From contig JAGGNK010008670.1 of assembly GCA_017590115.1 (NCBI GenBank), positions 806,001 through 870,000 on the forward strand: 64,000 nucleotides of DNA. Direction: 5' to 3'. The position numbers were made by a program, and so were the translations under genes. The notes beneath the pieces are model-generated. The model made no database searches. It was not told the DNA's origin and worked only from the letters and a program-made list of their open reading frames with translations. Below are positions 21,106 through 34,400 of the stretch, one piece after another (the stretch's first letter is position 1; every line of letters begins with the position of its first letter). This stretch comes from Montifringilla adamsi (lineage: Eukaryota; Chordata; Aves; Passeriformes; Passeridae).

Positions 21106-22311
21106 GCCCAGCTCAGGTTTCAGGTTCCTCATAAAGACTGCACCCATTGCTCCCCGTCCTGTGATGATTATTCTGGAAGGGAACCCAGCCCATTGTACAC
21201 CATAAGTACCCAGGGTTTATCATTTCAGAAATGGCAGCTTTCTGGAGGATGTGAGTTATGGTTTATACATTACTGCAACCTGTTGCTGTGGATTTTACTG
21301 TCGACTTGGCATTTTCTTCAGAAGTGAAAGGCATTTAATGTGTCACACTGAATCCTAACTCCTGGACCAAGTTACAGCTCCAGGCTTACCACGCTGCATT
21401 TTCCATCTGATGTTTCTGCTGTGACAGAACTATGAAGTTAATAATTACTCCATTCTGTTTCTTTGGATGAGAAAAAATAACCTGCAGTGCACTCTGTGTG
21501 CAGCAAAGAGTTTGAGGAAGGCTCCCTGGTGCAGGCACAGGAGGTGTTTCTGGCCACGAGCCAGAGTCACCTCTTGCACAGCTCCACGGTGCTGGCACAA
21601 AGCTGGGAGGAGCCCCAGGGCACCCCCAGGGCACCCCCAGCCCCCAAAGGGCCCTGCAGCCCAGTGACCACCGCCCCTCAGCTGGCACGATGGGCTCAGG
21701 GGCAGGAAAGCTTCCTGCAGAGGGGGCTGAGGAGGGGAGGCAGCAGAGCAGCAGGCAGGAGCCACCTGGGACACTCCAGCAAGGGTTGTACCAGGGTGCT
21801 CTGCCTGATCCCGGACACAGGGGTGGGAACAGCCACACTGGATCACATTTTTGGCTGTTTCTGTGTTCTAACTCCTGAAAAACAAGGGATGTGCTCAGCC
21901 GGGATGTGTGTCCAGCTCTTGGTTCAGCCCCACATTTCCTGGTGGGAAACAACTGACCAGAGTGAAGATGCTGCACTCACAAACAACCTCTGGCCTGTAA
22001 TTCAGCTCATGTGCTGGGCAAAGTCAGACACGGGCTGAAAACATCTTTATTGATCTGTGTCCTCTGAAAGAACACTGGCTTGTGCCAGCAAGGAACACAA
22101 TGGCAAAACACAAACTGGCTGAAGAAGAAAGGGTGTGTTCATTATCATAAACTGAGAAAGACTTTCTAAAATGTCATGTTTGTCTAAGATTTATTTCTTG
22201 ATTTGACCATTCCAGTTGACCATAAACACTGGATAAAATGGAACAAGCCAATTTCAATGTCCTCTTTAGAGCAAAATGAAGAATTTCTTCGCACTCTTTT
22301 ATTCTACATTT
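21106..22311. other. Intergenic, no gene recognised
   Basis: Mixed-composition DNA with a small CAGGGCACCCC duplication near 21615-21640. No coding similarity was recognised. Confidence 0.45.
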
Positions 22312-22400
22312 TCGTAGAATCAGGGAATGGTTAATGTGATTTAGTGACTTTTAAGAACACCAAGCCCAACCATCAGCCCAGCACCATCATGTATTAAAAA
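22312..22400 (-). mobile_element. CR1 3'-end remnant (probable)
   Basis: TAGAATCAGGGAATGGTTAA followed by CCAAGCCCAACCATCAGCCC resembles the reverse complement of the avian CR1 3' terminus and its neighbouring sequence. It is short and divergent. Confidence 0.55.
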
Positions 22401-23212
22401 ACTCCAGCTCAAGTGGGTACAGGGCAGCCCTAAAGTCACCTTCCCCAGCAGAGGCACTGCAGATATCCTGCTCTTATCTGCTCCTATGAGGATTCCCTGG
22501 TTTTAAAAACTGGGAAAAGCCAGGTTGGGACAAAATTCAAGATCAGAAGAAAACCTCTGATAAATCCAAGCCAGGTGCAGGGGCCCCCCAGCATGTCCCA
22601 GCAGTTCCTGGGAGTGCCAGGGAGCTCCACACGCTGCAGACTCCCCCAGGAATGCCAGCTGGATCCCTGGGACCTCGGTGCCAGACTGGCACTGTGCTCC
22701 TGGAGGGGCTGCCTCACTTCCACTCATCCTGCAGACAGCCAGCCAGGTCACCTTCTCTTTCCTTTTCCAGGTGATTCTGCCATCACATTCTCTGATTCCA
22801 TGCCCCCACGGAGATGTTCCCTCCTTTAGCAGCCCATCCACCTGAAGGAGAACATGAGAGGAATCCTTGTCCTTGCTTTTCCTACAGCTTATATATTCCT
22901 TTTTAAATGAACCCTCTGTGCTGGGAAAAATGCATGTCCCTTTTAAATTTACCATGGAAAATCAGTTAATTCAGAAAAGCTTTGCAAGCCTTGAAAAGAT
23001 GTGAAGATACTACCAAGTTTTACCTGACCAGAAATAAAGTTCTCAAAAGCAATAAAAACGAACCATTTCGTGCACAAATTAAAAGCCAGTCTTATTGGTA
23101 AGAAGGGAGCTGTTTTAGGAGAAGACTGCAACCAGAGAGTCCTGGGAGAGAAGGTGTGTGAAGAGCAGCAGCTCCAAAGTGGTGCTGCAGTTCCCTCTGG
23201 TGACAGCCAGAG
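22401..23212. other. Intergenic, no gene recognised
   Basis: No coding block or repeat family was identified. Confidence 0.45.
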
Positions 23213-23392
23213 CAAACTCCTCTTTGCAGGGAGCCGGGAGGCAGTGTCCCCTGGCACAAACTCCTCTTTGCAGGGAGCCGGGAGGCAGTGTCCCCTGGCA
23301 CAAACTCCTCTTTGCAGGGAGCAGGGAGGCAGTGTCCCCTGGCACAAACTCCTCTTTGCAGGGAGCCGGGAGGCAGTGTCCCCTGGCAGCTC
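23213..23392. repeat. 44-bp tandem repeat, four copies
   Basis: The unit CAAACTCCTCTTTGCAGGGA followed by GCCGGGAGGCAGTGTCCCCTGG repeats at 44-base steps from 23213. Copies are nearly identical (CAGG versus CCGG differences). Confidence 0.93.
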
Positions 23393-23635
23393 CCTGCTCC
23401 CGGCAGCGCTGGCTGCCAGCAGATGGCAATCCCTGCCCGCAGAGCCGGGGAAAAGCCTTCTGAATGGTGAAAAAAATCAAAAAAACGAAGCATTTCTAGA
23501 ATTAATTGCATTACATAATGTTTACATAGGAAAAATTTTATATTGCCTAGTATTTCTGGATGTAAAGCCCTCCTTTTGGGATAGAGAACCTACAGGGAGA
23601 AGACAGTGGGGCAGCTCTGCCCTTCCCTCAGCCCG

Positions 23636-23685
23636 AAGGGAAGGGAAGGGAAGGGAAGGGAAGGGAAGGGAAGGGAAGGGAAGGG
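23636..23685. repeat. (GGGAA)n pentanucleotide repeat
   Basis: About ten units of AAGGG, pure purine on this strand. Confidence 0.93.
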
Positions 23686-24063
23686 ACTCCTCCTGCAACA
23701 GCCCTGCCCTAGAAAACACTTCCATAATCCACATTTCTGCTACCCCACCTCTCCACCCCCTTCTCTTGTTTCTAGGGAGCAAAGAGCAATGCCTGAACTC
23801 ACCTCCCTCCTCAAAAATCAGCGTGTTCTGCAATGCTCCTCAAACGACAAAAGAGGTCACAAGGGAAGGGAAGGGAAGGGAAGGGACTCCTCCTGCAACA
23901 GCCCTGCCCTAGAAAACACTTCCATAATCCACATTTCTGCTACCCCACCTCTCCACCCCCTTCTCTTGTTTCTAGGGAGCAAAGAGCAATGCCTGAACTC
24001 ACCTCCCTCCTCAAAAATCAGCGTGTTCTGCAATGCTCCTCAAACGACAAAAGAGGTCACAAG
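23681..24063. repeat. 200-bp tandem duplication including (GGGAA)n
   Basis: The sequence beginning AAGGGACTCCTCCTGCAACA at 23681 recurs at 23881 and both copies run without visible difference to GAGGTCACAAG. A shorter GGGAA stretch (23862-23885) joins them. The first copy is preceded by the longer array. Confidence 0.95.
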
Positions 24064-24300
24064 TGACATTTCCCCAAATTGGTGTTATATTTGAAGAATG
24101 ATGGGTTTATAAAATCCTCCTTCAAAAGACAAAAGGCCAGTGGTCCTTTTTCCAGGCCCTTCCCCGCACACAGAAATTTACCACTTTAATTACTCCACTT
24201 TGAAGTTAATTGCTGCAAAAATACTGAAATTCTTATTTCAGTAAAAGGCTTTCCTCAGAGTCAGTTTATTCTGGCTTCATTTAAATTAATCTGAAATAAG

Positions 24301-24561
24301 CTATCTTTAAACCTCATCAAGAGCATGTTATCTTTTGTAAGGACTTAAGAGCCTTACGATCATGCTGCCAGTAAAAGCACAGGCAGAAAAGCCTCAAGGC
24401 TGGGGGGAAGAGGATAGTTTTGAAGATTTTTTTTTAGGGATATCATCTCTAAAAATAGTCTTTTGATAAGTTATCTTGCAGTTTGGATTTAAAGCAAAAA
24501 TGGAGGCAAATCACCCTCCTGGGGGTGATAATCTCTGCAAGATTATCTTATCGGCAGATAG
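24301..24561. promoter_or_regulatory. Candidate enhancer: cluster of GATA sites with a MEF2 site
   Basis: A perfect MEF2 consensus CTAAAAATAG (24449-24458) sits among seven WGATAR matches on either strand: CTATCT 24301, TTATCT 24328, TGATAA 24464, TTATCT 24471, TGATAA 24526, TTATCT 24543 and AGATAG 24556. The pair at 24464 and 24471 is an inverted GATA repeat. It lies about 6.8 kb upstream of STRIT1. GATA4 and MEF2 cooperate in heart enhancers, so a role in STRIT1 expression is a reasonable inference; a blood-type GATA element is the alternative. Confidence 0.45.
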
Positions 24562-27349
24562 CAAGATCTTGTTTTCTAAATGTGCATCAGAACTTTTCAT
24601 GGCTTTTTACCTGAGCACCAGCCTTTGTCACTTCAGCAGGTGCTGTGAACTGCCATCGAGTTTTCTAGGCTACGAAAATCCCCAAAAATACTGAAGTCAA
24701 AATATTCCATGAGTTACACGAACAGTTACCATCATCATCAACCAGCAGCAATAGTTTAGAATATACAAAAACTCCAAAAGAAGCACCAAATCACTCAGTT
24801 CCTCTCTCCAGAGAAACTGATGCTGCTGGTAACTGATACAAACATATTCAGTGAATATTACTATTATTATTATTATCTGATACATTCCCTCGTGCAAATT
24901 GAGGATTCTCAAACCCCAAGGCCTATTTTTGTTTGAGCAGACACATGGGAAGGGAAGTAAAGCAACAGTTTAATTTCCAAATAGTTTGGGATTTTTCAGA
25001 CATTCCCTAAGTGACATTTTTCCCTGGGGAGTTATTTCTGAACAAGCAACGTAAAGTTTAAATGCTGTCAAATGGCAAAGGATGTTTTCTTCTAAATGAA
25101 TGCTAATTAAATTAGTAGCAAAGGTAATCACATTGACCTTAAATTCTGGATGTATTAAGCGACATTCAAATGGAGACAGTTAATATTCAGTGTCATGTCT
25201 TTCTGCACTGACACATTAGCATATAATTCTTAATGGAGCACAGTTATTAAATGAAGGATCTGTACTGCACTGACCATGTCCTGGAGCTCTGTTTGTGCAG
25301 CTCCTTGAGCCACTGACTGTGACACTGCCAGTGCCAGGTGCCCTCATCCCACGGGTGACACAGGTCAGTGCAGGACTTGGTGCCATGGCTCTGTCCTCCT
25401 AAAATAAGCTCAGGTGAGTTAAAATTGATCCCAGAGAACTTCATTTAAAACAGCGTCCTTCACACAGCTTGAAGGAACCTCTAGGTCATCTGTGACTCCT
25501 TCCAGGAGTTTGGAACTGTCACAGGGATGCCACCCTGCCCTTCCAACAACTCCACAGCAGCAGGGCTCAGGAAAGGGCACAGGGAACCCGGGGAAGACCA
25601 CCAGGAGCTGGAGGGACAGGACAAGGGGGAACAGCTTCCCACTGCCAGAGGCAGGGCTAGGTGGGATATTGGGAAGGAATTGGTCCCTGTTCTCCATGGG
25701 GGAAGAAGCACAAACCCCAATGTTCAGATTTAGTCAAATCACGTCACAGCCTCCAATGTGCCAACGCTCACAGCAATGACAGCATTAAAAAACCTACTGA
25801 AAACAGTCAAACAGTCTTAAAAGGCCATTCTTTGGCCTTTGTCCCGTGCCTGACAAGTGTCCCCTGCCAGCTAGAGAGACAGGGGGCTTTGTGACACTGG
25901 TCCTCCCAAAGCAGCCCATGCCCTCACACGGAAACAATTCCCAGGCTGGCATTTGGGATTTGGGCAGCACAGCTGAGCAGTGCTGCTCCCTCCCCTCACT
26001 GCAGGCACCTGGGGCTCCTCTGGGGACAGCTGACTGACAGCGTGTCCAGTTCCAGGTTTGTGCATGTACAGGCTATTTTTAGTTGATTTATTTTTAATTT
26101 GCTGTCTGTACTGCACTTACTGCTGCAAGATCCCTGACTGCATTTCCCAGTGCAGTGCTCACCCCTGTCCCGCTGCTCCTCGCCCTCCAGCCACTCCAGA
26201 AGCATGAAGTTAAGCATATATTATATATGTTATATATTGGTGTACATAGGAGTCACTAAGATCACAGCTTTGGTCTCTTTCTGCTCTGCCCTAAGCTCTG
26301 ACCCCAGAATGATGACATTAAAAACCTACACAATGGAGATATTTCAAAGTGTTATCCTCTAGCCTCCCCAAAGTAGTCAATATGTCTTAAAATGTCAATA
26401 AATTAATGTTCTCCTACTAAAATGAAAAGTTTTGGATGGTTCTCTCCAGGCTGGTCAATAATACTGACAGAAGGAGCTGCTTTTGGAGCTCTTCAATGAC
26501 TGACAAACACTACAGGAGTGCCTGGGCCTTAAACCACAACTATTCCTATTCCCTCTGACAAATTATTGATCTTGCTTTTCTGTGAGGAAAGCTCTCCCTG
26601 CCCATCCAGGTATATCCACCAAGCTCGTCCCCACCTTATCTCAGCACAGCAATATCCACCCACAGCACAACACAGTCCCATCCCTGCAGTGACAGCTCCC
26701 AGACACGGGGAAGCCAATGATCCCATCACTTAAACATCCTCATCTTTCAATGCTGCACCTGGAAATGCATTTTAAAATTTAGCGTGAGATAATATTAACA
26801 AATTCCCAGTATTGCACTTATCCCTTATTTAAAAGGCTTAAGATATATCCCTTTCTCCTTGTATAAACCAATTCAAGTTATGTAATGTATGTGGATTTAC
26901 TTTGCCCCAGTTCCAGCTGGCAATATATTGCTAAGCCAAGGCTGTACAATTGCAATTTGGCAGAAAACAGGTCAGGGTTATTTTACACATCAAAACTCTC
27001 AAACTGTTCTGAATGCTTCAAATTAAAAAGGCAAATATAAATAACCCTTGTGTCAGAATGATCCTATTCCATTACCTTGCTGATAAATTTATACTGGGGA
27101 CACTTTTTATTGGTTCTTTTGCTGCTTTTCCACATCTGTAGGTGCAGTTCATTGTGACAGATCCTGGGACAAAGCGAGGCTGGGAGTGCCTGGGTGCAGG
27201 AGGGGACACCTGCCCCCGGCCACTCCTGCCCTGCCATGGGAAGGGCCCCGGCTCAGGTCCTGCAGGGAAAAGGCAGCGGGGTGAAGGGGCAGGAGGCAAA
27301 CAGTGGTGTGGGAAAGACCTTACAGGGGCCTGAGGGTTTGGTCATCCTG
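24562..27349. other. Intergenic, AT-rich, no gene recognised
   Basis: Long AT-rich stretches (24,700-25,250 and 26,200-27,100) with short simple sequences such as ATTATTATTATT at 24860 and a TATATA-rich tract near 26217. No coding block was recognised. Confidence 0.5.
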
Positions 27350-27972
27350 GCTGGACACCAGCTGTGACCCAGGCCATGAGGGACACCGGGCTGTGACCCA
27401 GGCCATGAGGGACACTGGGCTGTGACCCAGGCCATGGGGGACACTGGGCTGTGACCCAGGCCACGAGGGACACCGGGCTGTGACCCAGGCCATGAGGGAC
27501 ACCAGGCTGTGACCTAGGCCATCTGAAGGGACACTGAGCTGTGACCCAGGCCATGAGGGACACCAGGCTGTGACCTAGGCCATGGGAGGGACACTGAGCT
27601 GTGATCCAGGCCATGAGGGACACCGGGCTGTGACCCAGGCCACGAGGGACACCGGGCTGTGACCCAGGCCATGAGGGACACCAGGCTGTGACCCAGGCCA
27701 CGAGGGACACCGGGCTGTGACCCAGGCCACGAGGGACACCGGGCGGTGACCCAGGCCACGGGGGGGACCCTGGGCTGTGACCCAGGCCATGGGAGGGACA
27801 CTGGGCTGTGACCCAGGCCACTGAAGGGACACTGAGCTGTGACCCAGGCCACTGAAGGGACACGGGGCTGTGACCCAGGCCATGGGAGGGACACCGGGTT
27901 ATGACCCAGGCCATGAGGGACACCGGGCTGTGACCCAGGCCACTGAAGGGACACGGGGCTGTGACTCAGGCC
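27350..27972. repeat. 29-32-bp minisatellite (GCTGTGACCCAGGCCA)
   Basis: About twenty copies of GGGCTGTGACCCAGGCCATG followed by AGGGACACC, with unit lengths varying because of inserts such as GGGA or CTGAAG. Several variant types are interspersed, showing repeated unequal exchange. Confidence 0.95.
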
Positions 27973-30900
27973 CGTGTGGCTCCCCAAGCTCATTAACAAG
28001 GAGCTCCTCTCTGGAGCAAAGATCTCCCTGCTGGGGGACCTTGCTGCCTGTCAGCGTCCTGTGACCAGAGCACGTGCAATGCCAGCCTGCTGCTGTCCCT
28101 GCAGCCCCAGGGCAGCCCTCAGTAAATTCCCAGGAAATCCATGGATCTGCAGCCCTGCCTGGCACACGGCTCCCTGCTGCCTGTGAGCCGTGGTCCTGGC
28201 TGCTGCCCTGGGCACATTCACCTTGCCTTGTGCCACCCCACTGCCCAGCCTCTTCCTGGCCTGCCTTAATCCTCTCAACATTACATTTTTAGCATAATTA
28301 CAGCTGTTCACTAATTTGCTGCTAACAGATGATTCCAGGTTCATTGAAGGAGATACCAGAACTACCGAGAGCCTCTTTGACGCTCCACTGCCAATTTTAA
28401 CAAATATTAAGTAGTCTCTAGTAAGTCATGCTAGTACTGAAATTAAGCTCCATATTGGCTCTTTTGGGAAAAATATCTTCCTAACGATATAGATCTTGAA
28501 CTAACTACAGATCTTAAATTATGGGACTGTCTGCCACTAAACATGACATCCCCATATAAGCACGTCCCAATACAAGCTCCTACTGCCTCTGAACTCTGCT
28601 TACTCCACCCTTTTACCTCTGTGATGTCACACTGTGCGCCTCAATTTCGTAAACAGCAGCTGCTCCAGGAAAACAAAACACAGATCATTTCCTTCCTTAT
28701 TAAATCTCCTTCCCAACTTGTCTTCTGGGTTTTTAAACAGCCTGTTGCTGAATGATCCCTCCACACGTTGATATGGATACATCCTGAGCCTCAGACTGCT
28801 TCCCTGCCACACCTGCACATTGATTTTTTTAAGGAGAAAAACAGAGATTAATGAAAGCATGCGACGCCTGGAATGCTCACCCCTGGCTCAGGAGCAGGGG
28901 AGTGTGCCATGGATGGCACCCCAGGGGTGGGCACACACAAACACACACACAAACGCTGGGGTTTGGGGCAGGAGGGGGCCAGGGCTGGGAGGGGACAGAG
29001 GCAGGGACACGGCAGGGTCTGCAGGAGCAGGGCAGCACGGAGGGTGAGCTCCAGCTGTGGCCACTCCTTGGCCTGCTCTGCCCAACAGGAATGCTTTGCT
29101 CCAAGGACGCAGTGACACACAGGACCCACCACTCACTGCTGCTTTTTAGGGCCAGGGAGGGATTTTTTGGCCTGAAGTGAGGCAGAGCTCCCCAGGGAGA
29201 AGAGGAAGGTGCAGCACCTCTGTCTGGTGGCTGCACAACCCACACCTGAGGCTGCCCAGGGCAGCATCCCAAGGTAATTCCAGGTTCTGCCGCGGCTCCT
29301 TGGCTTCAGAGAAAAGCATTCACAGCCCCTCTCTGCCATTAAAATGCCTGGAAGAGTAAGGGTGGCTCAAGCCTGTCTAAACAGTTGTCATTTATTAACT
29401 TATGTTTTATGGCACCAGCTCTACTGCTGCAAGGAATTAGTCATTTATTTAGTTCTGACATTTCCTCTCCTGTCATTAAATTCAGTCTTCTGTATAATAC
29501 AGAGAAAAGAAAACAATTCCCCCATAGCTACTCAAACTTTATGTATAACAATTCTCTGAACAAGATGATGATTGTGTGGGCTGAAATCTCACAGAACTGC
29601 AGTGCGACTCAGGAGCGTTTCCAGAGAACTTAAAAAATCCTATTAAAATTCATCCATATCCATTATTCGTGTCTCCTGACATGTGACAACTCATTGCACC
29701 ACAAATCAATGAATTTTCATTGCCACAAATGCATTTCCCAGCACATCTTTGCACACAGGGCTTGTTCCCTTCTCCCTCCCTGCCGGGAGGGATTGCTGCC
29801 ACACGGGAGGAGCTGTGAACAGCCCTGCTACACTCCAGCCAGACTTGCACATTCTGGGGCTTTTGTGATGCAGTAAAACACACTTTGCTGCAGAATCCCC
29901 CATTTCCTGCTGGCCAGGGAAGGGTGCTGGGCATTCCCAGTCTGAGGAGTGAGGCAGTTGCTGGACAAGTTAAGCTAAGGACGAGGAGCAGGAATCCATG
30001 GGCTCTCCTTAAGGGATGGCTTTATTGCTGTTTCACAGAACTATCTGCTCCACATCCAGGAAATATTCTCTCTTCAGTTTACTTCCCTCCATGGAGGGAA
30101 GCCAGGACTGCTGGAGGTGAGAGTTCCTGCTGGGAGCTGGGCCAGGGCAGCTCAGCTCCCTCAGGGATGTGCCCTGGACACTGAAATCCCTGACTCCACA
30201 GACCCCAGCTCTTGAGGGGACTCATCAGCCACACACAGCAGTGAAAATGAGCTCCTGTTATGAATTACAGAAACAAAACACCCAACATTTTTCTCTGCTA
30301 CCATTAAGATTAAATACACTGCAACTCAATAAAGCAAACGCTGATGAAATAAATTCTGTTCTCTCAACACGAGAGTGTAAGGAACTAAGGATGGCAACAA
30401 AGTTGTTGATCATCTAAGAAAACAAAGGCAGGTAATTAACTCAAGATGCAGGAATGCTAAACAAAGTCAGGCTTCACTGCACTGATCCATCTGAGCTCTT
30501 GCCTTCAAGCTGGACCTGGCACAATGCAATCCCGTCACAGTGGGAACAATTAATCATGGGAAGTCAGATGATAGAGACTTTCCTATCCCTACCCAACAGT
30601 TTACAGATTCAAATATATATGACTAATGAGATATTTCCCATCATATTTTTCCATCTCCTCAGTGTCCGTCATTTCCAGGTACAGGTCCTCTTGCTTTTGT
30701 TTTATGGAGAAGGAAGAGATCTGCTGTACCTGCTCATTTTCTTGGCATATACCCTCCATGTTCAGAGCAGGAGCTGTGGGAGAGGAGCTTTTGAGTTACC
30801 CTTTGTTTTCAAATGCAGATCCACTCACGTTTACCCCACTCAACTTTAATTTGAAGTGTAATATTCTGCAGATGCTACTCTGATTCTTTGTTCCAGTTTC

Positions 30901-31160
30901 CCGAAAGCAAAAGGATTTGACAAGGGGCCAAAAGAGGCAGAAATGTCTGAGCGAGTTCCAGCTGCACCTCAAGAGCCCCTGCTTTGCTTTAAGAAGCTCC
31001 TGGTCTCCATGGTTACAGAGGAGTTGAAGAATAATGATCAAATCTTACCTTAAATGCTCCCATCCAGCATGAAAAAATAACCCTGCCCAGGATGCCCCGT
31101 GCTGACAGCCCAGTGGAGTGTGACCCCACATCCTGCACATCCTGCCCCTGGGGCTGCTCC
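27973..31160. other. Intergenic, no gene recognised
   Basis: Contains a short CA-rich stretch (about 28935-28956). Open frames here are not conserved-looking. Confidence 0.45.
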
Positions 31161-31425
31161 AGCCCTGGCCATGAGCTGCTGCTGGGCACTGCCCTTGCCC
31201 CTGCTGGGCACTGCCCTTGTTCCTGCTGGGCACTGCTTTGCTCCTGCTGGGCACTGCTTTGCTCCTGCTGGACACTCGCTTTCTCCTGCTGGGCACTGCC
31301 CTCACTCTTGCTGGACACTGCCCTCTCTCCTGCTGGGCACTGCTCTCACTCCTGCTGGGCACTGCCCTCTCCCCTGCTGGGCACTGCCCTCTCTCCTGCT
31401 GGGCACTGCCTTGCTCCTGAGGTTT
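31161..31425. repeat. About 24-bp minisatellite (TCCTGCTGGGCACTGC)
   Basis: About eleven tandem copies of CTCCTGCTGGGCACTGCC-like units with variation in the linking bases. Confidence 0.93.
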
Positions 31426-34400
31426 AACCTGTCCCCTGGAAACCAAAGGATCCTTTCAGGCTGGAGGAGCTGCGTGTTATTCAGACACTGACAGGCAAGC
31501 GCAGAGCACAAGGCAGCAGGGTGACACCACGGCTGTGCCAAATCTGCTCTGCAGACACTCGGGGTCCCTGCCAGCACTGGCAGCAGAGGGACAGTGACAG
31601 AACCCGGGTGGATCCACGCTCAGTGTCTGAGTGATTAATTAAACTTTAACGAGTGTCTGTCTGGCAGCTATTTAGTTCTTGTGCACAGCTCCAGCAGGTG
31701 TTTGGTGCCTCAGGGGGCCAAGTTAAACCCAAGGGTTTTTGTCAAATCCTCCCCTGCTGCTGCTGCCTCTGAGCCCTCCAGGCCCAGGTGTGCCCAGGTG
31801 TGCCCAGGTGTGCAGACAGGCTGCAGTTGCTGAAGGGATCCATGATCTGCAGAGACTCCCAGCTTTCACCAAACAAAGCTCTGTGTGTAATTCTGGGTAG
31901 CTCAGGAGCTGCCTGGATGGAAAAGCCTTTGGCAGGAGGGTCAGATCCGTGTCAGATGGGCAGCCCTGGGCTCCCTCAGCCCTGAGCTTCCCCATCATGT
32001 TCAGGATTGGTCTTGGAGAGGTCTCTAGCCATCCCTGCTCCTTTTTTCTTCTTTATTTCTTTAAGCTTCAGAAAAGGCTGCTGCCAATGCATTCAGCAAA
32101 GCCCTGTCAGCCAGTCTGCCTTGCTGTGAAATATTAGCAAACAAGCACTGATGGTAACACAGCCAAGTTTAACAAGATCTCCACTTATTATCCTGTCAAT
32201 TTTGGTGGGAGAATATGGCATTGCTGTCAGATCCATCTGTTCAGTGCACAGCCCGTGCATAGAAATCACCTCGTCTCACACATGGGGAAAGATTGGGGAG
32301 AAATCTGAAGGTAAGAGTGGAAGATTAATTAAAGATCTGTTAATAAATAGTGAGAAGTCAGTTAAGATAATTGACCATCAGAGAGCAGCCAGGGTTTGTT
32401 CTGCTGTGGGGAGGGGGGGGTGAAAATTCTGTCTCTCTGGTCCCACAAAAACAGGATTTGTTGCAGCCTGCACAGATCAAATGTTATCCACAGCTTGGAT
32501 CACCACAAAGTGATATGGACAGGAGGCACAAGAGCATGGCTGGGAAGAGCCATGGAAGGAAAGCCTCCCAGAAGGTATCAATTGAAACATTTTTTTTTAA
32601 AAAATCAACAGATTAACCTGATCACTGGTCACAAAAATCACTGCTGAAGTTGGAGTAACTTCCTTGGAAGAAGTGGAAATGAAATGGAAAAACTAACAAA
32701 TGCTACAGAAGCTTCAAGGGAAACAACAACAAAGAAACTTCATGAAACTTCAAGAAACTAACAACATTCTGTTATTGTTTATCCTGTTCCATGTAAGAGG
32801 TGGAAGGAAAGCTGCTGGGCAAGAGAAAGCTGGTGGAATGATTTCCTCAGCAAAAGCAGGAGGCTGCCATTGGATTCTGCTGGGGGTGAAAACTGTGAGC
32901 TCTAAAGGGTCGTGTTCCTGTCCCTCCTGCAGAGGAGGTGCCTCGGGAAAAGTGTCTGGGAAATCACATTCCAGTTCTCACCAGTCAACCAATAATGGCT
33001 TGACCAACTCTACAGCCATTTCAATAAAAAATGAACAGAAATACGTTCAGCAGCTGCAGCCTCCGCACTGTTGAGCCTGGGAAGGCTTTGGTGGAGCAGC
33101 ACTGCAGGGCTGCCATCACTCCCCACAGTTCTTCCACTCGGTAACAAATGAAAATATATGGGAGGTGAATGACCACCAACTCAGAATTTTGGCCTAATTT
33201 GGATTATTATATACCTCAAACCAAACACATGGAGTTACTCCTTGTTTAAAGCTTCCCATCAGAGCAGCACAGGCCTGCTGTGTGAATTCCTCCTGCTGAG
33301 CTTTCAGCATCTCTGTTATGTGTAGCAGGAGGTGCTGCCAAAACCATCCCAGAGAGAGGAACCATTTCCTTTAGCTCTGGACTGAATCCTTCTGCACCCC
33401 TCCCAGCACAGACCTACAGCAGAGCTGGGCCTGAGTTACTGGCTAGAGAAACACCTCCTTTGAGTCAGAACAAGGGCTCTTCTGCCAGGAAATCAAAGGG
33501 GCAGTTGCTGGACATGTGTGCATCAGCCCTTTTCCCTCACTGCTGCTCAGTCCAGCAGCACTCCTGCTGCAGGGCTGGCTCAGCTCTGTGCCTGCAACAC
33601 AGACCAGAGGAGCTGCTGAGGATTTAGCTTTCCAATTAAAAACTGCATTGATTGGTAAATCTTGGTTTCTCTCATGAAAGCACACGCTGGCTTCGGGAAA
33701 TGCCGAGAGATGAAATCCTCTGCAGTTTTCTCTCCCAGTTTGGGTGGGGAAGGATCCCATGGCAGCCAGGGCTGCATGGCCCCAGTGCTCCCACAGCTGC
33801 ATGCTGCAGCTCCACCTCTCAATTAGCTTTAGAGAGCTAACGAGCACCCAATTAAGAACAGTCCTCTTCCACACCCTGTGCACACAGCCAGAGTCCAGAG
33901 CAGCTCCTGCAGAGGCAAAATCCATCCAGGGGGCTTAAGCCATAGCAGAAAAGTGGGGTTCAGGCCAATATCACTTTTGCTTATCTAAATTAATTCAAAC
34001 AGCACGTGCACTCTCACCCTTGGAAGGCCAGGCACATTCTAAAAATTTAACATCATAATCCCAAGACAAAACAAATACAAGAATATTAATTACCATCTTG
34101 CTCACTCAGCACCACCTCTGTTTGGAAATCAAACATGAAATGGTACAAAAAGCCTGACACATTGCTTTAAACCAAACTTCCATCTCTGGTGCCTTTGGAA
34201 CAGCTTTAGATGGACCAAGACTGGACAAGCAGACAAGAAACAAACCCCACCCCAGCACACACCTGGGGAAACCACCCACTGCACCAGTTACACTGGATTC
34301 AAACGGTCTAAAGCATCCAAATTTAACACTCAGTTGTGTTCCCTCATCTTGCTGAACTCTGCACTGCAAGAGGATCCTCTGGGATGCAGCTGAATTTTCA

